Assembly: GCA_045540355.1 (NCBI GenBank) | Contig: JAZQHB010000042.1 | Location: 13,955-77,954, forward strand | DNA: 64,000 bases | Reading direction: 5' to 3' | Source of the DNA: RGIG2945 sp045540355 | GTDB lineage: Bacteria > Bacillota > Clostridia > Oscillospirales > Acutalibacteraceae | Part shown: positions 1-9,073 of the stretch, one piece after another | Layout: each line of letters opens with the position of its first letter | Position numbering within the stretch: the first letter of the stretch is position 1 | Notes under the pieces: model-generated | What the model saw: only the letters and a program-made list of their open reading frames with translations | Database searches by the model: none | What the model was told of the DNA's origin: nothing | Position numbers and translations under genes: made by a program

Positions 1-1041
1 GCGTGGCCTATATTACTCGCAATACTTTTCTTCGGAATAATAATTTTTATCCACGAGCTCGGACATTTTCTTTTCGCGAAGCTTTTTAAAGTAAAGGTCA
101 ACGAGTTTTCAATGGGTATGGGACCAAAGCTTTTCAGCTTCGGCAAAAAGGAAACCAAATACTCGCTCCGACTTTTCCCGATAGGCGGATATGTCAGCAT
201 GGAGGGTGAGGACGAAGAAAGCGACGACGACAGAGCCTTCGGAAAAAAGAAGGTATGGCAACGCTTTATAATTGTTGCCGCAGGTGCAACGATGAACCTG
301 ATTTTGGGTTTCCTTGTGGTGACAATACTGATGGCAACGCAAAATCTCATAGGTACAACCACCATTGCAGGTTTTGATGAAGATTCTGTTTTAAAAGAAA
401 CATTCAGGCCGGGCGACAGAATAGTTGAAATTAACGGCAAAAAAGCTTTGTCGCACTATGATTTAAGCTTTCTCATGACACGAGATGAAGACGGCGTTCT
501 TGATTTTGTTGTTGAGAGGGACGGAGAGAAAAAAGAGCTCAAAAATGTAAAATTTCAGACTGTTCCCAACGAAGATGCTCCCGATAAAGTTTCCATCGTT
601 TTCGACTTTATAATCTTAGGAGAAGAGCCGGGATTTTTAAACACTCTGAAATACGGATTCCTCACAACCTTATCGCTCGGAAGAATGGTCTGGTTGAGTT
701 TGTTTGACCTGATAACGGGTCAGTACGGCTTAAGTGATTTATCGGGTCCGATTGGTACAATGGACTTTATAGCATCGGCGGCTCAACAAGCGGCAAAAAC
801 TGACCTCACGCCGTTGTTTATGATAATGGCACTTATAACTGTAAATATCGGTTTGTTCAACCTCTTGCCGATTCCCGCACTCGACGGCGGCAGACTTTTC
901 TTTATGCTTATTGAAATGATAATCAGAAGACCGATAAATCCCAAGTATGAACGCTACATTCACGCGGCAGGAATGATATTGTTGCTGTTGTTTATGGCGG
1001 TGATATCGTTCAGTGATATATGGAAGCTGATTAAAGGGTAA
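1..1041 (+). CDS. rseP: RseP-type site-2 intramembrane zinc metalloprotease (5' partial)
   Basis: This is a membrane-embedded M50 protease that cleaves transmembrane substrates such as anti-sigma factors and leftover signal peptides. The reading frame is open from base 1, so the true start lies upstream. Reading from base 1, the zinc motif HELGH falls at codons 18-22 inside a hydrophobic segment. A PDZ-like region follows at about codons 115-195 (GDRIVEINGKKA). The second catalytic motif, NLLPIPALDGGRL, is near codons 284-296, and a last membrane helix sits just before the stop. Only a few N-terminal residues should be missing. The gene is followed on the same strand by ispG, a common firmicute pairing (often dxr-rseP-ispG). 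The two are separated by a dispersed repeat copy. Family assignment is firm; the substrate is unknown. Confidence 0.93.
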   Translation, partial: AWPILLAILFFGIIIFIHELGHFLFAKLFKVKVNEFSMGMGPKLFSFGKKETKYSLRLFPIGGYVSMEGEDEESDDDRAFGKKKVWQRFIIVAAGATMNLILGFLVVTILMATQNLIGTTTIAGFDEDSVLKETFRPGDRIVEINGKKALSHYDLSFLMTRDEDGVLDFVVERDGEKKELKNVKFQTVPNEDAPDKVSIVFDFIILGEEPGFLNTLKYGFLTTLSLGRMVWLSLFDLITGQYGLSDLSGPIGTMDFIASAAQQAAKTDLTPLFMIMALITVNIGLFNLLPIPALDGGRLFFMLIEMIIRRPINPKYERYIHAAGMILLLLFMAVISFSDIWKLIKG

Positions 1042-1050
1042 TTAAACGCA

Positions 1051-1098
1051 AAATGCAGAGTGCAGAATGCAGAATGTCGGGTGGACTTTGTCCACACC
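1051..1098 (+). repeat. Dispersed repeat copy 1: TGCAGAR tandem plus hairpin
   Basis: A 7-bp tandem (TGCAGAG, TGCAGAA, TGCAGAA) is followed by the hairpin GTGGAC-ttt-GTCCAC. Two other copies occur at 33976-34031 (same strand) and 14739-14793 (opposite strand). It starts 9 bases after the rseP stop and lies within the probable rseP-ispG transcript. Confidence 0.8.
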
Positions 1099-1131
1099 TA
1101 TTTAAAAAAGAGTGCAATAAAGGAGAAAACA

Positions 1132-2184
1132 ATGAGCAATCGCAGAACAACAAGAAAAGTTTTTGTAGGTGATATTGCAATTGGCGGAGATGCACCGATT
1201 TCCGTGCAGTCGATGCTTAATACTCCCGCAAGCGATATAGAAAACAGTGTAAAACAAGCGTTGGCTTTGGAAGCTGCGGGCTGCGATATAATCAGGGCAG
1301 CAGTACCGAATCTTGAAGCGGTAAAGCTTATTGAAAAACTCAAAGAATCAGTTAAAACTCCGATAGTTGCAGACATTCATTTTGATTACAGAATTGCTTT
1401 GGCTTGTGTTGATGCGGGTGTTGATAAAATCAGAATCAACCCAGGCAACATCGGCTCGGCTGACAGAGTGAAGGCGGTTGCAGATGCTTGCAACAGCAAA
1501 AATATCCCCATAAGAATCGGTGTTAATTCGGGCTCCGTTGAAGCATCACTTTTGGAAAAATACGGCGGACCGACACCTGAGGCTATGGCGGAATCAGCAA
1601 TGAAAAATGTTGAGCTTTTGGAAGCTTGCGATTTTAAAAATATAGTAATTTCAATTAAGTCATCAGATGTAAAAAATACTGTTGATGCGTACAGAACGGT
1701 TGCAAAAATGTGCGACTATCCTCTGCATATCGGTGTTACCGAGGCAGGTACATATAAACAGGGAATTATCAAATCAAGCATGGGTATCGGCTCACTTTTA
1801 CTTGACGGAATAGGTGACACCATCAGAGTTTCTCTGACGGCTGATCCCGTAAATGAAATTTATGCAGGCTTTGACATTCTCAAAGCGGCAGGACTTAAAA
1901 ACGATTGCGTACAGTTGGTATCTTGCCCGACTTGCGGCAGAACAAAGATTGATTTAATCGGACTTGCCGACAAGGTTGAACAAGCGGTCGGTAATATCAA
2001 AAAACCGATAAAGGTTGCTGTTATGGGTTGTGCGGTAAACGGCCCCGGCGAAGCAAGAGAAGCGGATATAGGCGTTGCAGGCGGTGACGGTTGCGGCTTG
2101 ATATTTAAAAAAGGCGAGATAATAAAAAAGGTATCTGAAGATAAAATTTTAGAAGAATTATTAAAGGAAATAGAAAAGATATAA
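1132..2184 (+). CDS. ispG: 4-hydroxy-3-methylbut-2-en-1-yl diphosphate synthase (IspG/GcpE)
   Basis: This iron-sulfur enzyme catalyses the penultimate step of the MEP isoprenoid pathway, converting MEcPP to HMBPP. The N-terminal TIM-barrel part starts with the typical SVQSMLNTPASD segment. The C-terminal 4Fe-4S part carries the ligands in CPTCGR and CAVNGPGEAREADIG. The ATG at 1132 is chosen because a good ribosome site (AAAGGAG) precedes it. A longer in-frame start at 1060 would translate the dispersed repeat and is rejected. The resulting 350 aa is normal for the short bacterial form. The stop overlaps the polC start by one base, suggesting co-transcription and coupling. Confidence 0.96.
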   Translation: MSNRRTTRKVFVGDIAIGGDAPISVQSMLNTPASDIENSVKQALALEAAGCDIIRAAVPNLEAVKLIEKLKESVKTPIVADIHFDYRIALACVDAGVDKIRINPGNIGSADRVKAVADACNSKNIPIRIGVNSGSVEASLLEKYGGPTPEAMAESAMKNVELLEACDFKNIVISIKSSDVKNTVDAYRTVAKMCDYPLHIGVTEAGTYKQGIIKSSMGIGSLLLDGIGDTIRVSLTADPVNEIYAGFDILKAAGLKNDCVQLVSCPTCGRTKIDLIGLADKVEQAVGNIKKPIKVAVMGCAVNGPGEAREADIGVAGGDGCGLIFKKGEIIKKVSEDKILEELLKEIEKI

Positions 2185-5100
2185 TGGCAAATTTTTTGGA
2201 AACTTTCGGTGAATACATCGGTGATGAAAAACTGAAAAGTGCGTTGGAAGACGGAGAGATAAAATCAGCTTCTGTTGATATTGATAACAGAAGTCTTGAT
2301 TTGCATATCTTTTTTCCGGACTATGTCAAAAAGAATGTTCTCAAAAAATTAAAATCAGATTTAGCAGATGTTTTAAAATTAAATAACACAAAGCTTACAG
2401 CGGAGTTTGCAGAAGCTGCATTTTCGCAGAAATGTATTCCCGACCTCTTTTCTACATTAAAAGAAAATATCCCCGCATCAAACGGTTTTTTGAATGATGC
2501 GGTTTGTGAACTGACCGATGATAAACTCAGCATAAAATTATCACACGGCGGCGGTGAGATTTTAAGCTCATTGAAATGTGAGGAATTTCTCAGCAGATTT
2601 ATTCTGAAAAGCTTTTCAAAGCAAGTTGCTGTTGAGTTTACGGGTGAAACTCAGGTTGTGGACAGCGAAGAAATTATAAAAATGCAGGAGGAGTTTACCC
2701 CCAAAATTGTTGAAGCTCCCGAAGCACCCAAAAAGAAAAAGAAGAAAACCTTTGACGATTTACCGATTTGCCTTGAAACACAGAAGGTCCTGCTCGGAAA
2801 TCCGATTAAGAGTAAACCCGTCAATATGTCCGATATCTCACAGATGGACGGTAATGTTGTGGTTTACGGCGATGTTTTTTCATTTGACCTTCACGAAACG
2901 CGTGACGGCAGAAGCTATGCGGTTACTTTCAATATAACTGACCTTACGGGCTCATACACAGTCAAGATGTTCGACCGCAAGGAAAACATGAAAGAAATAA
3001 TCGCAAATGTAAATAAAGGAAAAACTGTCTTAATCAGAGGCTCTTTGGTTTTTGATAAATACATAAAGGACTACTGCCTCATGCCTAACGCATTGTCAAT
3101 CGTTGAAAAGGTTGACAAAACTGATGATGCCGAAAAGAAAAGAGTTGAGCTTCATCTTCATACCAATATGTCAAGCTTCGACGGAATTACATCGGCAGGT
3201 GACCTTATAAAACGCGCGGCAAAGTGGGGTCATACCGCAATCGCGGTGACTGACCACGGTGTTGTTCAGGCATTCCCGGAAGCTATGGGTGCGGCAAAAG
3301 ACACGGGTATCAAGGTTATATACGGAATGGAAGGTTATCTTCTTGACGATACAAAACCCGATTATGACCCCGAAGCAAAAAACAAAACATATCATATAAT
3401 TTTACTGGCTAAAAATTTAGTCGGTCTCAAGAATTTATATAAGCTTATATCATTATCAAATATCGAATATTTCAAGAGAAACCCGAGAATACCAAAGTCT
3501 GAACTTATAAAGCTCAGAGAGGGTATTATAGTCGGTAGTGCCTGTGAAGCGGGTGAATTATACAGAGCGATTTTAGACGGAAAACCCGTTGAAGAACAGC
3601 TTGAAATTGCCGATTTTTATGATTATCTCGAAATTCAGCCGAACGGCAACAACGAGTTCCTTGTTCGTGACGGAATACTTCCTGATATGACGGCGGTTGA
3701 AAATATAAACAAATCAATAATATCAATGGCGGACAAGCTCGGAAAGCTTGTTGTCGCAACGGGCGATGTTCACTTTATGGAGCCGACCGACAGCGTTTAC
3801 AGAGCTATTCTGATGGCGTCAAAAGGCTTTACCGATGCTGATAATCAGGCACCGCTTTATTTCAGAACAACGCAGGAAATGCTTGACGAATTTGCATACC
3901 TCGGCGAAGAAACCGCTTATGAGGTTGTTGTTGAAAATACCAATAAAATTGCAGATATGGTAGAGGTCATCAAACCTATTCCCGACGGTAACTATCCTCC
4001 GCACATCGACGGTGCAGAGGAAGAGTTGAGAAGAATCTGCTATGAGCGAACAGAGGCGATGTACGGCTCACCGCTTCCCGAATATGTCCATGAGCGACTT
4101 GAAAAAGAGCTTACTTCAATCATCAAAAACGGATTTGCGGTTTTGTATGTTATCGCACAGAAGCTTGTTAAAAACTCCGAGGATAACGGCTATTATGTCG
4201 GTTCGAGAGGTTCTGTCGGCTCGTCATTCGTAGCGAATGCGGCAGGTATCTCCGAGGTTAATCCCTTGTTCCCGCATTATCTTTGCAAGGACTGTAAGCA
4301 CAGTGAATTTATAATGGACGGCAGTTACGGCTCAGGCTACGATATGCCTCCGAAGGATTGTCCTATCTGCGGAAAAAATATGATTCGTGAAGGACACGAT
4401 ATTCCCTTTGAAACTTTCCTTGGCTACAATGGCGACAAGCAGCCTGATATCGACTTGAACTTCGCAGGTGAATATCAGTCAAGAGCACACAGATATACAG
4501 AAGAGCTTTTCGGTACATCACATGTTTTTAAAGCGGGTACAATCGGTACGGTTGCCGATAAAACCGCTTTCGGATATGTTAAAAAATACCTCGAAGAAAG
4601 AGGCAGAGTGGTAAATAAAGCCGAAGAAGAACGACTTGCAATGGGTTGTGTAGGTGTTAAGAGAACAACCGGTCAGCACCCGGGAGGAATGGTTATTGTT
4701 CCCGCAGACAGAGATGCCGAGGACTTTACTCCCGTACAGTACCCCGCAAATGACTCGACCAAGGGTAAAACGACACACTTCGACTTCCACGCACTTCACG
4801 ATACAATATTGAAGCTTGATAACCTCGGACACGATGTTCCGACACTCTATAAATATCTTGAGGACCTGACGGGTATCTCCGTAATGGATGCAGATGTCTG
4901 CGACCCGAAATTATATCAGATGATAGTAAGTCCCGAGGTTTTAGGAGTGACCGAGGAAGAAATTTCGTGCAATACGGGTACTTTGTCAATCCCTGAAATG
5001 GGCACACCTTTCGTAAGACAGATGCTTGTTGAAGCACAGCCCAAAAACTTTTCCGACCTTTTACAGATATCGGGTCTTTCACACGGTACCGATGTTTGGC

Positions 5101-5879
5101 TCGGAAATGCACAGGAGCTTATACATGACGGAATCTGTACGATTTCCGATGTTATCGGAACGCGTGACAGTATAATGGTTTATCTTATGCACAAGGGTGT
5201 TGACCCGTCAATGGCGTTCAAAATTATGGAAATCGTCAGAAAGGGTAAAGCTCCGAAATTACTTACAGATGAACATAAGGCAGAAATGAGAAAACACAAT
5301 GTCCCCGAGTGGTACATAGAATCCTGCCTTAAAATCAAATATATGTTCCCGAAGGCTCATGCGGCGGCGTATGTTATCGCGGCATTGAGATTAGGATGGT
5401 ATAAAATATATTATCCGACAGAATATTATGCGGCATTTATGACGGTACGAGGCGGCGACCTTAACGCAACAATTATCTCGGGCGGTATTGAAGCCGTAAG
5501 AGAAAAAATGAAAGAAATCACGATGAAGCCGAAAGAGCTGACTACCGCAAAGGACGAAGGCCTGTTCACCGCCTTGCAGGTTGTAAATGAAATGATGGCA
5601 AGAGGCGTTGAATTTTTGCCGATAGATTTATATAAATCCGATGCAAAGGTATATAAGATTGAGGACGGCAAAATCCGCCTTGCTTTCAGTGCACTTGAAG
5701 GTACGGGCGAGGTTGCGGCAGAATCCTTGCAGGCGGCAAGAGATGACGGTGAGGGCGAATACATTTCCGTTGAGGATTTGCAACGCAGAGCATCAATTTC
5801 AAGTGCGGTTGTAACGGCACTGCGAAATGCAGGTGCACTCAACGACTTACCCGATTCGACACAGATTTCATTTTTTTAA
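2184..5879 (+). CDS. polC: DNA polymerase III alpha subunit, PolC type, apparently lacking the inserted 3'-5' exonuclease domain
   Basis: This is the replicative polymerase of low-GC Gram-positives. Visible parts in order are: an N-terminal domain (1-200); an OB-fold region (about 215-310); a PHP domain starting at ELHLHTNMSSFDG (about 320) with TDHG; a Cys-rich element (CKDC, CPICGKN, about 700-735); the catalytic aspartates in PDIDLNF (about 754); then fingers and a C-terminal region with a helix-hairpin-helix. In standard PolC (about 1430-1440 aa) a DnaQ-like exonuclease is inserted in the PHP domain right after the GVEAYL-type motif. Here GMEGYLLDD (about 378-386) is followed after about 15 residues by YHIILLAKN, the sequence that normally follows the exonuclease. 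The protein is 1231 aa, shorter by about one exonuclease domain. The frame is uninterrupted. Start is by overlap with ispG. Confidence 0.95.
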   Translation: MANFLETFGEYIGDEKLKSALEDGEIKSASVDIDNRSLDLHIFFPDYVKKNVLKKLKSDLADVLKLNNTKLTAEFAEAAFSQKCIPDLFSTLKENIPASNGFLNDAVCELTDDKLSIKLSHGGGEILSSLKCEEFLSRFILKSFSKQVAVEFTGETQVVDSEEIIKMQEEFTPKIVEAPEAPKKKKKKTFDDLPICLETQKVLLGNPIKSKPVNMSDISQMDGNVVVYGDVFSFDLHETRDGRSYAVTFNITDLTGSYTVKMFDRKENMKEIIANVNKGKTVLIRGSLVFDKYIKDYCLMPNALSIVEKVDKTDDAEKKRVELHLHTNMSSFDGITSAGDLIKRAAKWGHTAIAVTDHGVVQAFPEAMGAAKDTGIKVIYGMEGYLLDDTKPDYDPEAKNKTYHIILLAKNLVGLKNLYKLISLSNIEYFKRNPRIPKSELIKLREGIIVGSACEAGELYRAILDGKPVEEQLEIADFYDYLEIQPNGNNEFLVRDGILPDMTAVENINKSIISMADKLGKLVVATGDVHFMEPTDSVYRAILMASKGFTDADNQAPLYFRTTQEMLDEFAYLGEETAYEVVVENTNKIADMVEVIKPIPDGNYPPHIDGAEEELRRICYERTEAMYGSPLPEYVHERLEKELTSIIKNGFAVLYVIAQKLVKNSEDNGYYVGSRGSVGSSFVANAAGISEVNPLFPHYLCKDCKHSEFIMDGSYGSGYDMPPKDCPICGKNMIREGHDIPFETFLGYNGDKQPDIDLNFAGEYQSRAHRYTEELFGTSHVFKAGTIGTVADKTAFGYVKKYLEERGRVVNKAEEERLAMGCVGVKRTTGQHPGGMVIVPADRDAEDFTPVQYPANDSTKGKTTHFDFHALHDTILKLDNLGHDVPTLYKYLEDLTGISVMDADVCDPKLYQMIVSPEVLGVTEEEISCNTGTLSIPEMGTPFVRQMLVEAQPKNFSDLLQISGLSHGTDVWLGNAQELIHDGICTISDVIGTRDSIMVYLMHKGVDPSMAFKIMEIVRKGKAPKLLTDEHKAEMRKHNVPEWYIESCLKIKYMFPKAHAAAYVIAALRLGWYKIYYPTEYYAAFMTVRGGDLNATIISGGIEAVREKMKEITMKPKELTTAKDEGLFTALQVVNEMMARGVEFLPIDLYKSDAKVYKIEDGKIRLAFSALEGTGEVAAESLQAARDDGEGEYISVEDLQRRASISSAVVTALRNAGALNDLPDSTQISFF

Positions 5880-5888
5880 CAATAACAC

Positions 5889-5932
5889 TTGACAGATACG
5901 CTTTAGTGTGTTAGCATATTACCACGCTAAAG
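5889..5932 (+). promoter_or_regulatory. Sigma-A promoter of the his operon with overlapping 32-bp dyad operator
   Basis: The -35 is TTGACA at 5889-5894. After 17 bases comes the -10 TAGCAT at 5912-5917. An imperfect palindrome at 5901-5932 (outer arms CTTTAG/CTAAAG, 12 of 16 pairs matching) covers the -10 and the predicted start site. This is a layout expected for repressor binding. A TrpR-like regulator (YerC/HisR) has been proposed for firmicute histidine genes. Whether it binds here is inference. Confidence 0.7.
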
Positions 5933-5956
5933 TGCAAAAGCACAACGGAGGTCATT

Positions 5957-7135
5957 ATGAATAAATTTTCAAAAGTAACACCCGAGGGTACAAAAGATTA
6001 TCTTTTTGACGAATGTATGGCTCGTCGAAAGATTGAAAGTGCACTTGCAAACTTATTCAAATCGTGCGGATATAAAAAGGTAATAACACCGACACTTGAG
6101 TTTTTTGATGTTTATGACAGAGAAAGCTCAGGTATTTCCCAGGAGGATTTGTTCGTACTTTCAGATTCAAGGGGCAGGCTTATGGCATTGAGAGCAGATA
6201 ATACTCTGCCGATTGCAAGAATTACCGCAACAAGATTGCAGTATACAGAGCCGCCCGTAAGACTTTATTATACTCAGCAGGTTTTCAAAAGATACAAGAC
6301 CTATTCGGGTTACAGTAACGAAACATCACAAAGCGGTATCGAGCTTATCGGTGCAGGCGGATATAAAGCTGATATGGAAATTCTCACAATGGCTTTTGAT
6401 GCACTTGAGAGCTGTCAGGCACCCGATTACAGAATTGAAATCGGTCATGCCGGATATTTCAGAGAGCTTATCGGCAAGCTCAATACAGACGATGCAACAA
6501 AGGAGCTTATTGCCGAATACATAGAAACCAAAAACTGTATAGCACTCAATGAAATTCTTGATAAAATGGGTGACAGTAAGGTTATTTCGGCAATCAGAAG
6601 AATCCCGAAGCTTTTTGGCGGTGAGGAAATTCTTGATGAAGCTTTGGCTCTGTATTCGGGTAGTGAGGCAAAGGCTGCCATTGAGTACATAAGAAGAATT
6701 TTCAATTCTCTCAAGGCGTTGGGTCTTGATAAGAAAATTGATATAGATTTAAGTCTTGTTCACAGAAATAATTACTACACGGGCATAGTTTTCAGAGGTT
6801 ATATAGAAGGCTCGGGTCTTATCGCATTATCAGGCGGCAGATACGATAACCTCATCGGTGAATTCGGTAAAGATATGCCTGCAACGGGCTTCGGTGTTGA
6901 CATCAATGCTTTGTCAAAGGCTATGCTTAAAAGAGGCGATGTCGAAGAAATCGAGGCACCCGAAGTGCTCATTTTCTCGGAGGAAGGTTATGAGGCAAAG
7001 GGTATTGCTTATGCCAAGGAATTAAGAGAAAAGGGCATAAGCTGCGAATACAGCGTGGCTGAAACCTTGGAAGAAGCAAAGGCTTATGCAGAAAAAATGG
7101 GTATCAAGAAAATTGATATTATAAACGAAAAATAA
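5957..7135 (+). CDS. hisZ: ATP phosphoribosyltransferase regulatory subunit HisZ
   Basis: HisZ is a catalytically inactive relative of histidyl-tRNA synthetase. It associates with short-form HisG to give an active, histidine-sensitive ATP phosphoribosyltransferase. The class II synthetase fold is visible: motif-2-like LRADNTLPIAR, HisRS-type RLYYTQQVFKR, and LVHRNNYYTGIVFRGY, with ALSGGRYDNLIGEFG and GFGVDI further on. At 392 aa it is shorter than HisRS. It keeps only a short C-terminal segment resembling the anticodon-binding fold (from about 335). It is the first gene of the operon, with a GGAGG ribosome site upstream and hisG 15 bases downstream, which is the partner it needs. Confidence 0.93.
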   Translation: MNKFSKVTPEGTKDYLFDECMARRKIESALANLFKSCGYKKVITPTLEFFDVYDRESSGISQEDLFVLSDSRGRLMALRADNTLPIARITATRLQYTEPPVRLYYTQQVFKRYKTYSGYSNETSQSGIELIGAGGYKADMEILTMAFDALESCQAPDYRIEIGHAGYFRELIGKLNTDDATKELIAEYIETKNCIALNEILDKMGDSKVISAIRRIPKLFGGEEILDEALALYSGSEAKAAIEYIRRIFNSLKALGLDKKIDIDLSLVHRNNYYTGIVFRGYIEGSGLIALSGGRYDNLIGEFGKDMPATGFGVDINALSKAMLKRGDVEEIEAPEVLIFSEEGYEAKGIAYAKELREKGISCEYSVAETLEEAKAYAEKMGIKKIDIINEK

Positions 7136-7150
7136 AAAGGAGGACTGAAT

Positions 7151-7780
7151 ATGCGACCGATAAGAATAGCATTAACAAAAGGAAGACTTGAAAAAAGAGC
7201 AGTAACACTTTTTCAGACGATAGGTCTTGATTGCACAAATCTCATAGCAAAAGGCCGCAAGCTCATTTTGCCCGTTGACAATTATGAGGTGGTCCTTGCT
7301 AAATCTGCGGATGTTATCACCTATGTTGAGCACGGTACTTGTGATATCGGCATCGTAGGTAAAGATACTATCATGGAGAAAAATCCCGATGTTTATGAAA
7401 TGACCGATTTAGGCTTCGGTAAATGCCGTTTTGCTTTGGCTGTACAAAAGGGAAAAAATTTCTATGACGGCTGCAATGAAAAAATTATTGCAACAAAATA
7501 TCCGTCAGTTGCCGCAGAGTTTTTTGAAAAGAAGGATATGGATGTCCAGATTATCAAAATTGAAGGCTCTGTTGAGCTTGCACCGTTATTGGGTCTTGCA
7601 GATGCGATAGTTGATATCGTTGAAACGGGAACAACACTCAAAGAAAACGGACTTGAGGTTATTGAAGATATAGTACCTCTTTCCGCAAGAGTTATAGTAA
7701 ATAAGGCTTCAATGAAATTGAGAAAAGAAGAAATAGAAGAATTTCTGCATGACATTGATCTTGCAGAGGAGGTTTGCTGA
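7151..7780 (+). CDS. hisG: ATP phosphoribosyltransferase catalytic subunit, short form
   Basis: HisG condenses ATP with PRPP, the first committed step of histidine synthesis. The N-terminus IRIALTKGRLEK and the segment CDIGIVGKDTIME are typical. The PRPP-binding region is at DAIVDIVETGTTLKENGL (about 158-175). At 209 aa it is the short form without the C-terminal ACT-like regulatory domain, which matches the presence of hisZ directly upstream. An AAAAGGAGG ribosome site lies before the ATG. The stop TGA overlaps the hisD start. Confidence 0.96.
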   Translation: MRPIRIALTKGRLEKRAVTLFQTIGLDCTNLIAKGRKLILPVDNYEVVLAKSADVITYVEHGTCDIGIVGKDTIMEKNPDVYEMTDLGFGKCRFALAVQKGKNFYDGCNEKIIATKYPSVAAEFFEKKDMDVQIIKIEGSVELAPLLGLADAIVDIVETGTTLKENGLEVIEDIVPLSARVIVNKASMKLRKEEIEEFLHDIDLAEEVC

Positions 7781-9063
7781 TGATACCGATTACAATAGCT
7801 GATTCAAATGCTGAATTCAGGCTTTTAGATGAACTCCGTCAGAGAGGTGACGAGGTAAGTGATAAGGTTACTGCCGCAGTAAGCGACATACTTTTTGATG
7901 TCCGTGCAAACGGCGATGAAGCAGTAGCAGAATATACCCGTAGATTTGACGGCAGAGTACCTCTTAATATCGAGGTCTCTCAAACTGATATAGAAAATGC
8001 TTTCAAAAGCAGAGATACATCTTTTGTCTATGCACTTTACAAAGCGGCTGAAAACATAAGAAATTTCCACGAACGACAGATACAGCAGAGCAGAATAGAT
8101 ACAAAACCTGACGGAACAATCCTCGGTCAGAGAATCAGAGGTCTTGAGAGAGTCGGTATCTATGTACCCGGCGGTACTGCGGCTTATCCGTCATCTGTTC
8201 TTATGAACGCAATCCCTGCAAAAATCGCAGGAGTTAAGGAAATTATAATGGTAACACCTCCGCAGAAAGACGGTACCGCTAATCCCGATATTCTGGCGGC
8301 GGCAAAGATTGCAGGTGTTGACAGAGTATTTTTGGTAGGCGGTGCCCAGGCAATCGCTGCGCTTGCTTACGGTACAAAGATGATTCCGAAGGTTGACAAA
8401 ATCGTCGGACCCGGCAATATTTATGTAGCAATGGCAAAGAAGCTTTTGTTCGGTGTTGTTGATATTGATATGATAGCAGGACCGAGTGAAATTCTTATCA
8501 TTGCCGATGAAACCGCAAATCCCAAATACATAGCTGCTGATTTGATGTCGCAGGCAGAGCATGACCGTCAGGCATCTGCGGTACTTCTCACAACGAGTGA
8601 GGATATCGCAAGAGCAACGCAGGATGAGCTTTACAAACAAGTCGAAAGACTTTCAAGAAAAGATATAATAAAACAAGCACTCGAAGACTTCGGTGCAATC
8701 GTGTTGTTTAACAATATGAAAGAGGTTGTAGATTACGCGAATGCAGTTGCACCCGAGCATCTTGAAGTCTGCACAAAGAATCCTATGGAATTTATCGGTA
8801 AGCTTGACAATGCGGGTTCGATTTTCCTCGGAAATTATTCACCCGAGCCGCTTGGTGACTATTATGCAGGTCCCAACCATGTTTTACCGACGGGCGGTAC
8901 TGCGAGATTTTTCTCACCGTTATCGGTAGACAGCTTTATCAAAAAGACAAGCTTTATATACTACACCCAAACGGCATTAAGAGATGCGGGTGCCGATATA
9001 GTAAAGCTTGCTGAAACCGAGGGCTTAACTGCTCACGCAAATTCAATTAAAGTAAGATTATAA
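7780..9063 (+). CDS. hisD: Histidinol dehydrogenase
   Basis: HisD is a zinc- and NAD-dependent enzyme that oxidises L-histidinol to L-histidine in two steps, ending the pathway. Recognisable segments are GIYVPGGTAAYPSSVLMN, VGPGNIYVAMAKK, DMIAGPSEILI, SQAEHDRQA and APEHLEV, which carry the metal and substrate residues. The ATG at 7780 overlaps the hisG stop (ATGA) and has GAGGAGG upstream. An upstream TTG at 7774 is possible but would sit too close to that site. Length of 427 aa is normal. Confidence 0.96.
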   Translation: MIPITIADSNAEFRLLDELRQRGDEVSDKVTAAVSDILFDVRANGDEAVAEYTRRFDGRVPLNIEVSQTDIENAFKSRDTSFVYALYKAAENIRNFHERQIQQSRIDTKPDGTILGQRIRGLERVGIYVPGGTAAYPSSVLMNAIPAKIAGVKEIIMVTPPQKDGTANPDILAAAKIAGVDRVFLVGGAQAIAALAYGTKMIPKVDKIVGPGNIYVAMAKKLLFGVVDIDMIAGPSEILIIADETANPKYIAADLMSQAEHDRQASAVLLTTSEDIARATQDELYKQVERLSRKDIIKQALEDFGAIVLFNNMKEVVDYANAVAPEHLEVCTKNPMEFIGKLDNAGSIFLGNYSPEPLGDYYAGPNHVLPTGGTARFFSPLSVDSFIKKTSFIYYTQTALRDAGADIVKLAETEGLTAHANSIKVRL

Positions 9064-9073
9064 AGGATAGATT

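Noticed and set aside
1060..1131. Upstream in-frame extension of ispG
   Set aside because: It would translate the dispersed TGCAGAR repeat and hairpin; a good ribosome site marks the start at 1132.
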